Notes: generated by a model from the sequence alone, not told the origin. 64,000 bases of DNA from Acetatifactor muris (GCA_023664365.1 JAMPFR010000007.1:1-64000); one strand, 5' to 3'. Numbered from the stretch's first letter, positions 45,676 to 54,994 are shown. Program-made: numbers and translations.

Positions 45676-45702
45676 ATTTTCCTGTTGTACCCCCGCCGCT
45701 GC

Positions 45703-45990
45703 TCAATCCTTAACAATAACAACCCCCTGTGCTTCCAGGCCTGCCACAAAGCCGCGCACATCCGCCAGCGCCCTTTCCCGTTCAATCTGATACCGGCTGC
45801 TCAGCTGTTCCGCAACAGCTTCCTCCCGCATCCCCTGTTGTAAAAATCCCCAAATTTCCGCTCCGGCCTGATTCATTGAAAACGGCGGCTTCCTGCTTTC
45901 CGGCCCCTGCAGCATATCCAGCAGCCAGTAGGAGCCTGCCGCATGCCTCAGCTGCCACCGTCCCGGTTCCTTTATCCTGTTCTCTGCCAC
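45703..45990 (-). CDS. PqqD-family small protein
   Basis: The 95-residue protein has the winged-helix PqqD pattern: YWLLDMLQGPESRKPPFSMNQAGAEIWGFLQQG, a helix EEAVAEQLSSRYQIE, and a C-terminal GLEAQGVVIV strand. PqqD domains normally deliver a precursor peptide to a radical SAM or other RiPP enzyme; neither is present here. It uses a GTG start nine bases from CGGAG, and an out-of-frame ATG lies closer to that site. As the first gene of the pel-type operon, it suggests a peptide component in EPS assembly or its control. Confidence 0.78.
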   Translation of the reverse strand: MAENRIKEPGRWQLRHAAGSYWLLDMLQGPESRKPPFSMNQAGAEIWGFLQQGMREEAVAEQLSSRYQIERERALADVRGFVAGLEAQGVVIVKD

Positions 45991-46021
45991 GCATTTATTC
46001 TCCGATTAAAATAGTAATTAT

Positions 46022-46049
46022 ATTATACCATAAAATCACGATTTTGCAA
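46022..46049 (-). promoter_or_regulatory. Promoter of the pqqD-pel operon
   Basis: On the minus strand TTGCAA (46049-46044), 16 bases, then TATAAT (46027-46022), 32 bp ahead of the PqqD-like start. The -35 box overlaps the last codons of tepA, so the EPS operon has its own promoter immediately downstream of the core gene. Confidence 0.7.
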
Positions 46050-46737
46050 CTATTGCTATCAGATCGTGAAGCTTCTTCATCGCCTTGTCGATTCCGCCCA
46101 CCTCGTCAATAATTCCATGCTTTACCGCTTCCTCTCCCACAAGTATGGTTCCCATGTCCTTTGTCAGTACCCCCGTCTCCATCATCAGCTGCTCCAGCTT
46201 CTTCTTATCCGCTCTGCAGTGGCTGCATATAAAGCCTGTGATTCTGTCCTGAATCAGCTTGAAATAATCAAAGGTCTGGGGCACGCCGATGACCATGCCG
46301 CTCATGCGCACCGGATGAAGCACCATAGTGCCTGTGGGTACAATATAAGAATAATCCGTGCTCACCGCAATGGGGACCCCTATGGAATGGCTGCCCCCCA
46401 GCACCAGCGAAACCGTGGGCTTGCTTAAGGATGCTATCATCTCCGCAATGGCAAGCCCCGCCTCCACGTCGCCGCCCATGGTATTTAACAGCACCAGCAC
46501 ACCCTGAATGTCGCTGCTGTCCTCAATGGCTGCCAGGCTGGGCAGAATATGCTCATATTTGGTGGTCTTGGAATTGCTGTTCAGATTGTCATGGCCTTCC
46601 ACTTCCCCGATAATGGAAATCAGATGAATATTTTCCAGCCGGTTATTCTCATCCAGAGTAGCCTGCCCCGTCTTTTCGATTCTCTCGTCTCTGTGCTGCT
46701 CCTTTTCCATCTTTGTGTCTTTTTTTTCTTCCGACAT
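46036..46737 (-). CDS. tepA: ClpP-like serine peptidase TepA
   Basis: The 233-residue protein is a ClpP/crotonase-fold member: GVLVLLNTMGGDVEAGLAIAEMIASL, GGSHSIGVPIAVS (nucleophile region) and TGTMVLHPVRMSG. TepA of Bacillus was described as a translocation-enhancing protein that acts in signal-peptide turnover. In Bacillus it sits beside spoIIIE/ftsK. Here ftsK is 37 kb downstream with the accessory region in between. The first 35 residues are a charged, probably disordered N-terminus. Confidence 0.88.
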   Translation of the reverse strand: MSEEKKDTKMEKEQHRDERIEKTGQATLDENNRLENIHLISIIGEVEGHDNLNSNSKTTKYEHILPSLAAIEDSSDIQGVLVLLNTMGGDVEAGLAIAEMIASLSKPTVSLVLGGSHSIGVPIAVSTDYSYIVPTGTMVLHPVRMSGMVIGVPQTFDYFKLIQDRITGFICSHCRADKKKLEQLMMETGVLTKDMGTILVGEEAVKHGIIDEVGGIDKAMKKLHDLIAIVAKS

Positions 46738-46802
46738 AGTTCTCCTCCGTTTCTGCGCCGAATTTCGGATTTCCCGCCAACAATGGAATTGTCATGAATA
46801 AA

Positions 46803-46821
46803 GGGAGCGCATCGCGCTCCC
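46803..46821 (-). terminator. Terminator after the 46859 membrane-protein gene
   Basis: Stem GGGAGCGC / GCGCTCCC (8 bp, 3-base loop), followed on the minus strand by TTTATT. It separates the glycosylation pair at 46859-49441 from tepA. Confidence 0.7.
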
Positions 46822-46858
46822 CAGTTATCATCTCCATATTCGGAAAAAGAATACACAA

Positions 46859-48421
46859 TCAAATGTCAAAATCGTCCTTCTCGTCCACCTCCAGATCAAA
46901 ATCATCCTTGCCGGCCGGTACAGCCACGCCGTAATCCAGCGTCCGCTTTACATGCTTTTTCGGAAGGGGCAGAGGATTTTCAATCAGTTTTACCTTTACA
47001 GGCTCCGTGGCGGCCGTCGGCTCATCGCCTGGCTGCGGAGCCGTCCCTCCCCCCGGCTGCGGCATGTCTTCCTGCATCTTTTCAGGCTGCGGGGCAAGTT
47101 CACTCCCCGGCTGCGGCTTTTGAGACGGCCCTGCCGCCCCTTCGGACTCTGCAGGCATCACCGCTCCCTCCGCAGGCAGCGGCGCCGTCGGCCCGGACGC
47201 CGGCTTTGCTTTCCGGACGCACTCTTCCACGGCGATTCCCGCCATAATTATCAACACCAGATACAGGTATAGTCCCATAGGTATCTCCTCCGTAAAAATA
47301 CCGAAACAGCCTGCAGGCAGCAGCACTGTCAGAAGCAGTATCCAACCCTTGCGGTAATCCCTCTGTCTGTTCCTCCAAAATGAAAATATTCCCAGTGTCA
47401 GAACACAGAATAAAACAATATATTCCGCCACGGCCTCCGCCATTGTGCCCGGCACAGCCGCTGAAACAGGCAGCCGAAAGCCCTGCGGGCTATACAGCTG
47501 AAGCCACCCTGACAGCACCTCCGTGAAGGCCATTCCGCACAGCAGGGAATCCGCCAGCACACAACCGGCAAAGCCCGCTCCTGCACTCAACAGGAACAGC
47601 AGGAGACGTATTCCGCGCCTTCCCTTCTCCGGTTCCTCCTTCTCACAAAAAACAGCGGCAGCGGAAATCAAAAGCAAAAGCCAGCCCGCCACATCCAGAT
47701 AGCCCGTAAAGGCAATCACAAGGCCCGCAAGGACTGATTTCCACATGCCTTTTTTTGCCGTTACCGCCCGGACGGCCAAAAGCAGCGCCGCCGCCCAGAG
47801 GAAAAGGTACAGCATAGCCGGAGACAGCCGATAAGCCTCCTCCGGCAGATAAGAAGAAAGCATGCCAAATCCCAGCATTACCACCGCCGCAAGCCTGCCC
47901 GCCAGCCGCCTGACGGCCAAATACAGCAGCAGCATTGCGCCCATCTGCAGAAAAAGCTGCGCCCCTGCCGCAACAGCCGGCTTATTGCCCAGAAAGTAAA
48001 ACAGCCCGTGCAGCAGCTGAATATAAAGCCCCACAGCGCCGTGGGCAAACCGTGGGATGTTCTCTCCCGATACCATAACCGCCAGTTCATAATATAGATT
48101 CTCCGCCCCGGCAGTTTCCATTCCCCTGACTCTCAGCACAAGCCCCGTCACCAGAAGGAGTACCACGGCAGCGGCCTCTGCCGCTCTCCCTGCAGAATGC
48201 TTTCTCCCATCCGTCCCGGAATGTTTCGCCACAAAGCGGTGTATCAGAAGGACGCCCAGCCCGACTGTTATTATGTACAGTGCACAGGCCACCGTTCCGA
48301 TATAAATTTCCACCCCTGCAAAGTCACACGCCGCATCCGCCAGACATACCAGCCCCACTTCTGCCGTTACCGCATAAAAGACCCACAGCAGATAACTGAA
48401 TACATTTTTCTTCCAACTCAT
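46859..48421 (-). CDS. GT-C-like membrane protein with Pro/Gln-rich and acidic tail
   Basis: The 520-residue protein has about 10 membrane spans (residues 10-390), with ENLYYELAVMVSGENIPRFAHG in the first large outer loop, in the style of ArnT/PMT-like GT-C transferases. A cytoplasmic tail of about 120 residues begins near 400: a Pro/Gln/Glu-rich stretch, KLIENPLPLPKKHVKRTLDY, and a final acidic DDFDLEVDEKDDFDI. The upstream DPM1-like GT2, whose stop is 9 bp away, would make the polyprenyl-phosphate sugar donor. Acceptor unknown. Confidence 0.65.
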   Translation of the reverse strand: MSWKKNVFSYLLWVFYAVTAEVGLVCLADAACDFAGVEIYIGTVACALYIITVGLGVLLIHRFVAKHSGTDGRKHSAGRAAEAAAVVLLLVTGLVLRVRGMETAGAENLYYELAVMVSGENIPRFAHGAVGLYIQLLHGLFYFLGNKPAVAAGAQLFLQMGAMLLLYLAVRRLAGRLAAVVMLGFGMLSSYLPEEAYRLSPAMLYLFLWAAALLLAVRAVTAKKGMWKSVLAGLVIAFTGYLDVAGWLLLLISAAAVFCEKEEPEKGRRGIRLLLFLLSAGAGFAGCVLADSLLCGMAFTEVLSGWLQLYSPQGFRLPVSAAVPGTMAEAVAEYIVLFCVLTLGIFSFWRNRQRDYRKGWILLLTVLLPAGCFGIFTEEIPMGLYLYLVLIIMAGIAVEECVRKAKPASGPTAPLPAEGAVMPAESEGAAGPSQKPQPGSELAPQPEKMQEDMPQPGGGTAPQPGDEPTAATEPVKVKLIENPLPLPKKHVKRTLDYGVAVPAGKDDFDLEVDEKDDFDI

Positions 48422-48430
48422 AGTGTATTC

Positions 48431-49441
48431 CTACTTTTCGTCTCTGATGAAAATTTCATCTCTGTTAAAAATTTCATCTCCGGCGCCGGTTTCCCCGGAA
48501 GCCAGAATTTTCTCGATATTATACCGCGGTCTATGCTTCACCTCAATATATATTTTCCCGATATACTGCCCCACCATACCAATGGCAAGCAGCTGCAGCC
48601 CTCCCAGAAACCAAATGGAGAGAATCAGCGACGTCCAGCCCGGCACCACATGGCCGGTGCAGTAGGAAATCAGAGCATATACCAGCGCAATGGCCGACAT
48701 AAAAATAATAAACAGCCCCAGTCCCATTATCAGACTGATGGGTTTTACACTGAAGGAGGAAATGCCGTTGAAGGCCAGGGCCAGCATTTTCTTCAGCGGG
48801 TACTTGGACTCCCCTGCCGCCCGCTCCTTTCGGTCATAGTAAACGCTGTCCGTCTGATACCCAATCAGAGGCATCATGCCTCGCAGAAACAGATTCGTCT
48901 CCTTATACTTGGAAAACTCTTCTACCGCCCGCTTGGACATCAGCCGGAAATCCGCATGATTATATACGGTTTTTACCCCCATGAGGTTCATAAGCTTATA
49001 AAACAACTGGGCTGAGGTACGCTTAAAAAAGGTATCCGTCTTCCTCTCCCGCCGTACGCCGTACACAATGTCGCAGCCCTCATGGAACTTGTCAATCATC
49101 TCTTCAATGACGTTTACGTCATCCTGCAGATCCGCGTCGATAGACACCGTCACATCGCTCATGTCCTTTGCAGTCATCAGTCCTGCAGTCAACGCAAACT
49201 GATGTCCCACATTTCCCGCAAGCTTGACGCCCCAGACCTTATCCGGATAAGCCCTATGCTCTTCCTCAATCAGCTCCCAGGTTCTGTCCTTACTGCCGTC
49301 GTTGACAAACAAGACAAAGCTGTCCCCTGAAATTTTCCCCTTGCCAATCAAATCCTCCAACACGTCGCGAAGGGCCTTTGACGCCAGTCTCAAAACCTCT
49401 TCTTCGTTATAGCAGGGCACCACGATTGCCAGCCTGTCCAT
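48431..49441 (-). CDS. Glycosyltransferase family 2 with C-terminal spans (GtrB/DPM1-like)
   Basis: The 336-residue protein has a DPM1-type catalytic domain (LAIVVPCYNEEEVLRLASKAL, FVNDGSKDRT, VSIDADLQDD) and two C-terminal membrane helices (about 235-255 and 270-300). This is the layout of GtrB-like polyprenyl-phosphate glucosyltransferases. It should supply the lipid-linked sugar to the adjacent GT-C-like protein. A short linker near the C-terminus repeats as DEIFNRDEIFIRDE, a small duplication at its 3' end. Confidence 0.9.
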   Translation of the reverse strand: MDRLAIVVPCYNEEEVLRLASKALRDVLEDLIGKGKISGDSFVLFVNDGSKDRTWELIEEEHRAYPDKVWGVKLAGNVGHQFALTAGLMTAKDMSDVTVSIDADLQDDVNVIEEMIDKFHEGCDIVYGVRRERKTDTFFKRTSAQLFYKLMNLMGVKTVYNHADFRLMSKRAVEEFSKYKETNLFLRGMMPLIGYQTDSVYYDRKERAAGESKYPLKKMLALAFNGISSFSVKPISLIMGLGLFIIFMSAIALVYALISYCTGHVVPGWTSLILSIWFLGGLQLLAIGMVGQYIGKIYIEVKHRPRYNIEKILASGETGAGDEIFNRDEIFIRDEK

Positions 49442-49490
49442 ATATTTGTCCCTTTCCTCTTACCCTGAAATACATATCAAAATGCGCAAA

Positions 49491-49512
49491 GCACCACCGT
49501 CAGAGGTGGTGC
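49491..49512 (-). terminator. Terminator after yebC
   Basis: Stem GCACCACC / GGTGGTGC (8 bp, 6-base loop), followed on the minus strand by TTT. It separates yebC from the downstream GT2 gene. Confidence 0.7.
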
Positions 49513-49552
49513 CGTCAAATTAACTCTTTCTCCGGCGGACACTGCCGCCGTT

Positions 49553-50281
49553 TTATTCATCCCAGTTGTGGTAAACCGCCTGGACGTCGTCATCCTCCTC
49601 CAGTAAATCCAGCGTCTTCTGCAGATTCTTAACGGCTGTCTCATCGGTCAGGCTCACATAATTCTGGGGAATCATAGTCACCTCCGCGCTCATCATGGGA
49701 ATGCCCGCCTTTTCCAACGCCGCCCGAACCTCCTCAAGGCTGTCCGGGTCGGTGAGTACCTCAAAGCTGTCCTCCTCCTCGCTGAAATCCTCAGCGCCCG
49801 CGTCCAGCGCCGTCATCATCAGGTCGTCCGCTTCCAGGTCACACTCCTCCCTGTCAATGATAATCTGTCCCTTCTTGTCAAACATAAAGGATACGCAGCC
49901 CGGGGTGCCCACATTTCCCTGACCCTTTGTAAATGCGCTCCTCACATTTGCCGCAGTACGGTTTTTATTGTCCGTGAGAGCGTCAACGATAATTGCGATC
50001 CCATTGGGACCATACCCTTCATAGGTGACATATTCGTAGGTGACGTTTCCCACGTCTCCCGCCGCCTTCTTGATGCCTCTCTCTATGGTATCGTTGGGCA
50101 TATTGTTAGCCTTTGCCTTGGCAATCACCGTAGCCAGCTTGAAATTATTGGCAGGATCGGGACCGCCCTCCTTCACAGCTACCGCAATCTCTCTTCCGAT
50201 AATGGTAAATACCTTGCCCTTGGCTGCGTCATTCTTTTCCTTTTTATGCTTAATGTTTGCAAATTTTGAATGTCCTGACAT
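49553..50281 (-). CDS. yebC: YebC/PmpR-family transcription/translation regulator
   Basis: The 242 residues match YebC throughout: [25 protein letters not shown] at the N-terminus, [34 protein letters not shown], and [23 protein letters not shown]. The family was described as DNA-binding regulators, and members of the group have since been shown to ease translation of proline-rich stretches. It stands alone with its own terminator. Confidence 0.95.
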   Translation of the reverse strand: MSGHSKFANIKHKKEKNDAAKGKVFTIIGREIAVAVKEGGPDPANNFKLATVIAKAKANNMPNDTIERGIKKAAGDVGNVTYEYVTYEGYGPNGIAIIVDALTDNKNRTAANVRSAFTKGQGNVGTPGCVSFMFDKKGQIIIDREECDLEADDLMMTALDAGAEDFSEEEDSFEVLTDPDSLEEVRAALEKAGIPMMSAEVTMIPQNYVSLTDETAVKNLQKTLDLLEEDDDVQAVYHNWDE

Positions 50282-50381
50282 ACCTGTTTACTCCTTTTTC
50301 TTCTGATTTATCCTTCTGAATTTACCTTTTTGATTGTATCACAGCCCGATTCCATATTCAAGGCATAATTGCACATGTATA

Positions 50382-51761
50382 CTAGGCACGCCGGGCCTGA
50401 TCCTCCGACGACGCCTCATCCTCCGCCAGCTTTGTTACCAGCACGCTCTGTATCATTTTATTCTCCACCTTAAGTACCTTAAAGTGGAATCCGCTGTAAT
50501 CCACATCAAACTGATCGTCCGGTTCGGGGATCCTGTCCATTCTGGAAATCAGGAAGCCGTTCAGCGTCTCAAATTCTTCCTCCTCGAAGGAAATGCCGAA
50601 GCGCTCCTCCAGCTCCTCCAGGGGCGTTATTCCCTCTATGACATATTCGTCATTTCCCTTCTCCTCAATGTATTCGCTTTCCACATCATACTCATCCAGG
50701 ATATTTCCTACGATTTCCTCCAGAATATCCTCCATGGCCACAAGACCGTCCGTCTGGCCGTACTCGTCCACCACGATAACCATCTGCAGCTTCTGGGCCT
50801 GCATCTCCCGGAACAGCTCATCCACATTTTTGGTCTGGGGCACGAAATAAGGCTCCCGCATCAGCCCCTCCAGCGCTTTAAGCGGCACGTCCTGGGTTTC
50901 CCCGGAGCCGTGAAAACGCATGGCGTCCTTTAAGTGCAGAATACCCACGATATGATCCAGATTCTCCTCATATACCGGATAGCGGCTGTTTGTCCCCGCC
51001 AACATAAAGGCAATGGCGTCCTTCAGCAGGGTGTCTGCATCAATAGCCACCACATTGTTGCGGTGGGTCATAATATTCTGTGCTTCCTTGTCGCCCAGTT
51101 CAAAGATATTGGAAATCATCTTCGCCTCGCTGGCCTGGATAATGCCCTGCTCATGGCCTTCATTTACCATATGGATGATTTCTTCCTCTGTCACATCCCC
51201 TTCATTTGTATCGCCGCCCGCGCCAAACAGCCTCAAAATGCCCTTCACCGTCACTGTCACCAGCCCTGTAAAGGGAGAGAGCAGCTTCGTCACAAAATAT
51301 ACGGGATTGATACAGGTATAAGCCCATTTTTCCGGCACTCTGGCGGCAATCTTCTTCGGCAGAAGAACCCCCAGCGTCAGTGTTATGTATAAAATCAACA
51401 GCGCAGACAATATGGCCGCGGCCACCAGAAACACCTGCACTGTCACAATCTTCAGTCCCAGCTGCTTTTCCACAAAGAAAAGAAGCCCGTTTCGTATGGA
51501 ACGCAGCAGGATTCCCAGATAGGTGGCGCCGATAATCACATTAATCAGCGTGGTTATCAGCTGTACCGTATTTACATATTCCGCGGGATTACCGATAATC
51601 TTTTTCAGCTTTATGGACTTTTTGTCCTTTTCCTCATCGGCTTTCCGTTCCACCTCCTTTTCATTCAGGGCGCTGATAGCCGCCCCGAAGCCATAGAAAA
51701 ACATATCGATCAGCAGTAAAACAACAAATAAAATTATACTGGCCGCAGAACCGTCGTCCAT
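50382..51761 (-). CDS. CNNM/CBS-domain membrane protein (hemolysin C family)
   Basis: The 459-residue protein has an N-terminal CNNM (DUF21) membrane domain with about four spans, a CBS pair (VAIDADTLLKDAIAFMLAGTNSRYPVYEENLDHIVGILHLKDAM and MVIVVDEYGQTDGLVAMEDILEEIVGNI), and a C-terminal CorC_HlyC domain (DQFDVDYSGFHFKVLKVEN). Members act in Mg2+ or Co2+ efflux and sensing; the hemolysin label is historical. GGAGGAAT lies 12 bases ahead of the ATG. Confidence 0.9.
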   Translation of the reverse strand: MDDGSAASIILFVVLLLIDMFFYGFGAAISALNEKEVERKADEEKDKKSIKLKKIIGNPAEYVNTVQLITTLINVIIGATYLGILLRSIRNGLLFFVEKQLGLKIVTVQVFLVAAAILSALLILYITLTLGVLLPKKIAARVPEKWAYTCINPVYFVTKLLSPFTGLVTVTVKGILRLFGAGGDTNEGDVTEEEIIHMVNEGHEQGIIQASEAKMISNIFELGDKEAQNIMTHRNNVVAIDADTLLKDAIAFMLAGTNSRYPVYEENLDHIVGILHLKDAMRFHGSGETQDVPLKALEGLMREPYFVPQTKNVDELFREMQAQKLQMVIVVDEYGQTDGLVAMEDILEEIVGNILDEYDVESEYIEEKGNDEYVIEGITPLEELEERFGISFEEEEFETLNGFLISRMDRIPEPDDQFDVDYSGFHFKVLKVENKMIQSVLVTKLAEDEASSEDQARRA

Positions 51762-51863
51762 TTTTTATTTTATTCCTCCAGTTTCAGTTTCTCATCGGTC
51801 ACAAGACCAAGTTATCCATAAATATACCATTTTACCCGTTGTTCGTCAAGAACTGCGTGAGGC

Positions 51864-52205
51864 TTATGTATCCAGTTCCAGACTCACCATCAGCGCATGG
51901 TTTACCCGCCGCATAATATCTCCGTCCAGATGGCATACTTTGTCCTTTAAGCGCTTCTTGTCAATGGTGCGCAACTGCTCCAGAAGCACCACGGAATCTT
52001 TATCCATATCATACAGGGCAGCGTTCAGTTCAATGTGCGTAGGCAGCTTCGCCTTGTTCATCTTAGAGGTGATTGCCGCGCAGATAACCGTAGGGCTGTG
52101 CTTGTTTCCCACATCGTTCTGCACAATCAGCACCGGCCTGATGCCTCCCTGCTCAGAACCGATAACCGGTCTTAAGTCTGCGTAATATACATCTCCTCGT
52201 CTCAT
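51864..52205 (-). CDS. mazF: MazF/PemK-family mRNA interferase
   Basis: The 113-residue protein matches NdoA/MazF of Bacillus: [45 protein letters not shown], then [13 protein letters not shown]. It cuts mRNA at short specific sites. In Bacillus it lies after alr and the antitoxin ndoAI. Here it starts 56 bp after alr with no antitoxin frame between them. The antitoxin may be elsewhere, or the enzyme may be restrained in another way. GGAGG lies four bases ahead of the ATG. Confidence 0.93.
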   Translation of the reverse strand: MRRGDVYYADLRPVIGSEQGGIRPVLIVQNDVGNKHSPTVICAAITSKMNKAKLPTHIELNAALYDMDKDSVVLLEQLRTIDKKRLKDKVCHLDGDIMRRVNHALMVSLELDT

Positions 52206-52260
52206 TTTCCCTCCAGATTGCTGTTATGTTCAGGAAAAAGTATTGCCGCTTTCCGGCACT

Positions 52261-53433
52261 TTATTCAGTGTAATTTTCTTCTCCTCTGTAAATTCTGGGG
52301 ATCCGCTCTCCAAAGCTGCAGACCAGCTCATAATTGAACCGTCCGGACAGTTCTCCAAGCTCCTCTGCGCTGATGCGGGCTTCCCCGTCAGCGCCTAAAA
52401 GCACCACTCGGCCGCCTTCCTCCGCCTCCGGGATCTCCGAAACATCCACCATAAACTGATCCATGCAGATTCTGCCCAGAATAGGCGCTTTCTTCCCGCA
52501 AATCAACACATACCCCTTCCCCGACAGACTTCTGGGATAACCGTCCCCGTACCCCAACGGCACCGTGGCGATCCGCATATCCCGCTCCGCCGTAAAGGTG
52601 CCGCCGTAGCTGACAGACTGGCCCCTGTGAATGGTTTTGAGATAGACAATGCGGCTGTAAAGGGACAGGGCCGGTTTCAGCCCCAGCTTCTCCCCCCGCA
52701 CCTCCGCCGATGGATTCAGGCCGTAAAGGGAAATCCCCGCCCGCACCAGATCCATATCCGCCCGGCGCATTTCCAGAATGCTGGCGCTGTTGGAGCAATG
52801 CTTCAACGGAATGGCACAGCCCAGCCGCTCCTCCGCCCTGTCCGCAAAGCGCCGGAACACCTCAAGCTGCCGCTCCGCGCTTGTTTTGTCCGCCTCATCC
52901 GCCCGGGCAAAATGGGTAAAAATTCCTTCTACCCGGATTTCCTTTCTTTTTCCGATCTCCTCAAGCAGCTTCAATCCCTCTTCATCCGGCGCAATGCCAA
53001 TCCGGCTCATGCCCGTGTCTACCTTGATATGCACCTTTATGGGCCTGCCCGTCCGTTTCGCCGCAGCCTGCAGCTGTTCCAGGCTGTCCCTGCGGAATAC
53101 CGCCGGGCGGATTTCTTCCTCCGCCAGCTGCTCGTAGCAATAGGGGAAGGTGTAGCCCAGAATCAATATGGGCTTCTGTATGCCCGCCAGCCGCAGCACA
53201 TGGGCCTCCTCCGCCGTAGCCACTGCAAATCCCCACATATACTCCTGTTTTTCCAGCTTTTTCGCAATGGGTACGCTGCCATGGCCGTAGCCGTCTGTCT
53301 TGATGACCCCCATGATTCGCGTCCCGCAGGTAAGCCGCTCCTGCATGGCCCGCACATTTCCGGCAACGGCGTCCAAATCCACCTCTATATAACCTCTGCT
53401 GCAGTAATCCGGTATATTCTGTCTTTCGCTCAT
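52261..53433 (-). CDS. alr: Alanine racemase
   Basis: The 390-residue PLP enzyme carries the lysine motif MGVIKTDGYGHGSVPIAK (Lys near residue 44), the C-terminal VSYGGTFTAE with the catalytic Tyr, and the GRICMDQFMVDVSEIP segment. It converts L- to D-Ala for peptidoglycan. AGGAGA precedes the ATG. It is 26 bp downstream of nnrDE on the same strand, an arrangement common in Firmicutes (nnr-alr-mazF). Confidence 0.95.
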   Translation of the reverse strand: MSERQNIPDYCSRGYIEVDLDAVAGNVRAMQERLTCGTRIMGVIKTDGYGHGSVPIAKKLEKQEYMWGFAVATAEEAHVLRLAGIQKPILILGYTFPYCYEQLAEEEIRPAVFRRDSLEQLQAAAKRTGRPIKVHIKVDTGMSRIGIAPDEEGLKLLEEIGKRKEIRVEGIFTHFARADEADKTSAERQLEVFRRFADRAEERLGCAIPLKHCSNSASILEMRRADMDLVRAGISLYGLNPSAEVRGEKLGLKPALSLYSRIVYLKTIHRGQSVSYGGTFTAERDMRIATVPLGYGDGYPRSLSGKGYVLICGKKAPILGRICMDQFMVDVSEIPEAEEGGRVVLLGADGEARISAEELGELSGRFNYELVCSFGERIPRIYRGEENYTE

Positions 53434-53458
53434 TTCATTTCTCCTGGATCTGTCTTCC

Positions 53459-54994
53459 CTATTTTTCCCTTATCTTAAGCAGGCCGCAATAGGTTTCCCC
53501 GCTTCCCCCGCGGCGGCCCTGCTTCACCAGGTCTCCCGCCATACAGGCGTGCTCTCCCCGTTCGGCGGCAGCCCTGTCCCCTGCCAGACCGTGGAGATAT
53601 ACCCCCACGCAGGCCGCCCGGTATGCTTCCATCCCCTGTGCCATAAGACCCGCGATACCCCCCGCAAGCACATCTCCGCTTCCCGCGGTGGCAAGCCCGC
53701 TGTTGCCGCTTACATTCACACAGACAGGCTCGCCCTCTTTGCAGATAAAGGTTCTGGCGTCCTTTGCCGCCACCACAGTCTGAAGCTCCATGGCCAGATT
53801 CCTGCCCCAGGCGGCAACGTTCTCCTGAATCTCCGGTATTTCTTTTCCCAGCAGCCTGGCAAGCTCGCCCACATGAGGCGTCAGCACAATGCTTCTCCCC
53901 GACCTGCCCTGCTCCGCCAGAATCCGCCGCAGCAAAGCGCTCTCCGCCAACAGATTCAGCCCGTCCCCGTCAATCAAAAGGGGAAGCGTGGCGTCTGAAA
54001 TCACCTTTTCCAGCATCTGCCGGGCAGCGGCGCTTTTCCCCAGGCCGGGACCGATTGCAATCACATCCGCCCAGTCAAAACAGGATGCCAGTTCTTCTTC
54101 CGTTCCCACCAACGCCTCCGGCAGGGACACCTGTATTATCTCCCTGTTCTCAGCCGGTGTGACGACCTTTACCATCCCCGCTCCTGCACGATACGCAGCC
54201 CCTGCGGCCAGCACGGCGGCTCCTGCCATATTTAAGCTCCCTGCAATCAGCAGCACCTTTCCGAAGGTGCCCTTATTTCCCCAGGGACACCGCCCGGGCA
54301 GCAGTTCCTCCGGGCTTTCGTCCAGGACAAACATCCCGGGCAGAGCACCGTCAAAAGCCGCTTCCGGAATTCCTATGTGTGCCGTAGTGACCCTGCCCGC
54401 CGCCAGACAACCGGGATACAGCGCCAGGCCCCGCTTGCAGAAGCCGAAGGTCAACGTCTCATCCGCCCGGACACTGTCCTTTCCCAGAATCCGGCCTGTG
54501 TCTGAGTCCACACCGCTGGGCACATCCAGGGCAATTTTCCACCCCCGCAGTCCGTTGAACCGCTCCACGGCGCTTTCAAAAACGCCGGATATTTCTCTGG
54601 ACAGCCCTACGCCGAACAAGGCGTCGACTAAGATAGTATATTCACTTTTTTGCGGATTGGAACAGAATCCCGGGGAATAATGCTCCAAAATTTTTCGCTG
54701 CTGCCGCCACTGCTCCGAAGCCTTTTCCGTATCTCCCACAATCCAGACCTCCACGGAAAAGTCAGCCTCCGCAAGCATTCTTGCCAGCGCCAGCCCGTCT
54801 CCGCCGTTATTGCCCACTCCGGCCATAACAAGCACTGTATTTCCCGCATCGGGATGTTCCCTGCAGTAACCTTCCACCGCCTCAAGGGCGGCCAGCGCAG
54901 CCCGCTCCATAAGCACCACGGCGGGAATGCCGATTTCCGTTATGGTAAAACTGTCAGCCCTGCGCATTTCCTCCGCAGTTACCAGATATTTCAC
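53459..54994 (-). CDS. nnr: Bifunctional NAD(P)H-hydrate epimerase/dehydratase
   Basis: The protein of about 511 residues joins a YjeF_N epimerase (GVGNNGGDGLALARMLAEADFSV) and a carbohydrate-kinase-like NnrD dehydratase (VLIAGSLNMAGAAVLAAGAAYRAGAGMV; TAGSGDVLAGGIAGLMAQG). It repairs hydrated NAD(P)H using ADP. The start is a GTG at 54994 with GGAGG six bases ahead. An upstream in-frame TTG at 55015 would place the ribosome site inside the gene. Confidence 0.94.
   Translation of the reverse strand: MKYLVTAEEMRRADSFTITEIGIPAVVLMERAALAALEAVEGYCREHPDAGNTVLVMAGVGNNGGDGLALARMLAEADFSVEVWIVGDTEKASEQWRQQRKILEHYSPGFCSNPQKSEYTILVDALFGVGLSREISGVFESAVERFNGLRGWKIALDVPSGVDSDTGRILGKDSVRADETLTFGFCKRGLALYPGCLAAGRVTTAHIGIPEAAFDGALPGMFVLDESPEELLPGRCPWGNKGTFGKVLLIAGSLNMAGAAVLAAGAAYRAGAGMVKVVTPAENREIIQVSLPEALVGTEEELASCFDWADVIAIGPGLGKSAAARQMLEKVISDATLPLLIDGDGLNLLAESALLRRILAEQGRSGRSIVLTPHVGELARLLGKEIPEIQENVAAWGRNLAMELQTVVAAKDARTFICKEGEPVCVNVSGNSGLATAGSGDVLAGGIAGLMAQGMEAYRAACVGVYLHGLAGDRAAAERGEHACMAGDLVKQGRRGGSGETYCGLLKIREK

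Noticed and set aside
45782-45994. A 70-codon frame starting at an ATG just ahead of the PqqD-like GTG
   Set aside because: It overlaps the PqqD-like gene in another frame and has no recognisable family; only its closer spacing to the ribosome site argues for it.
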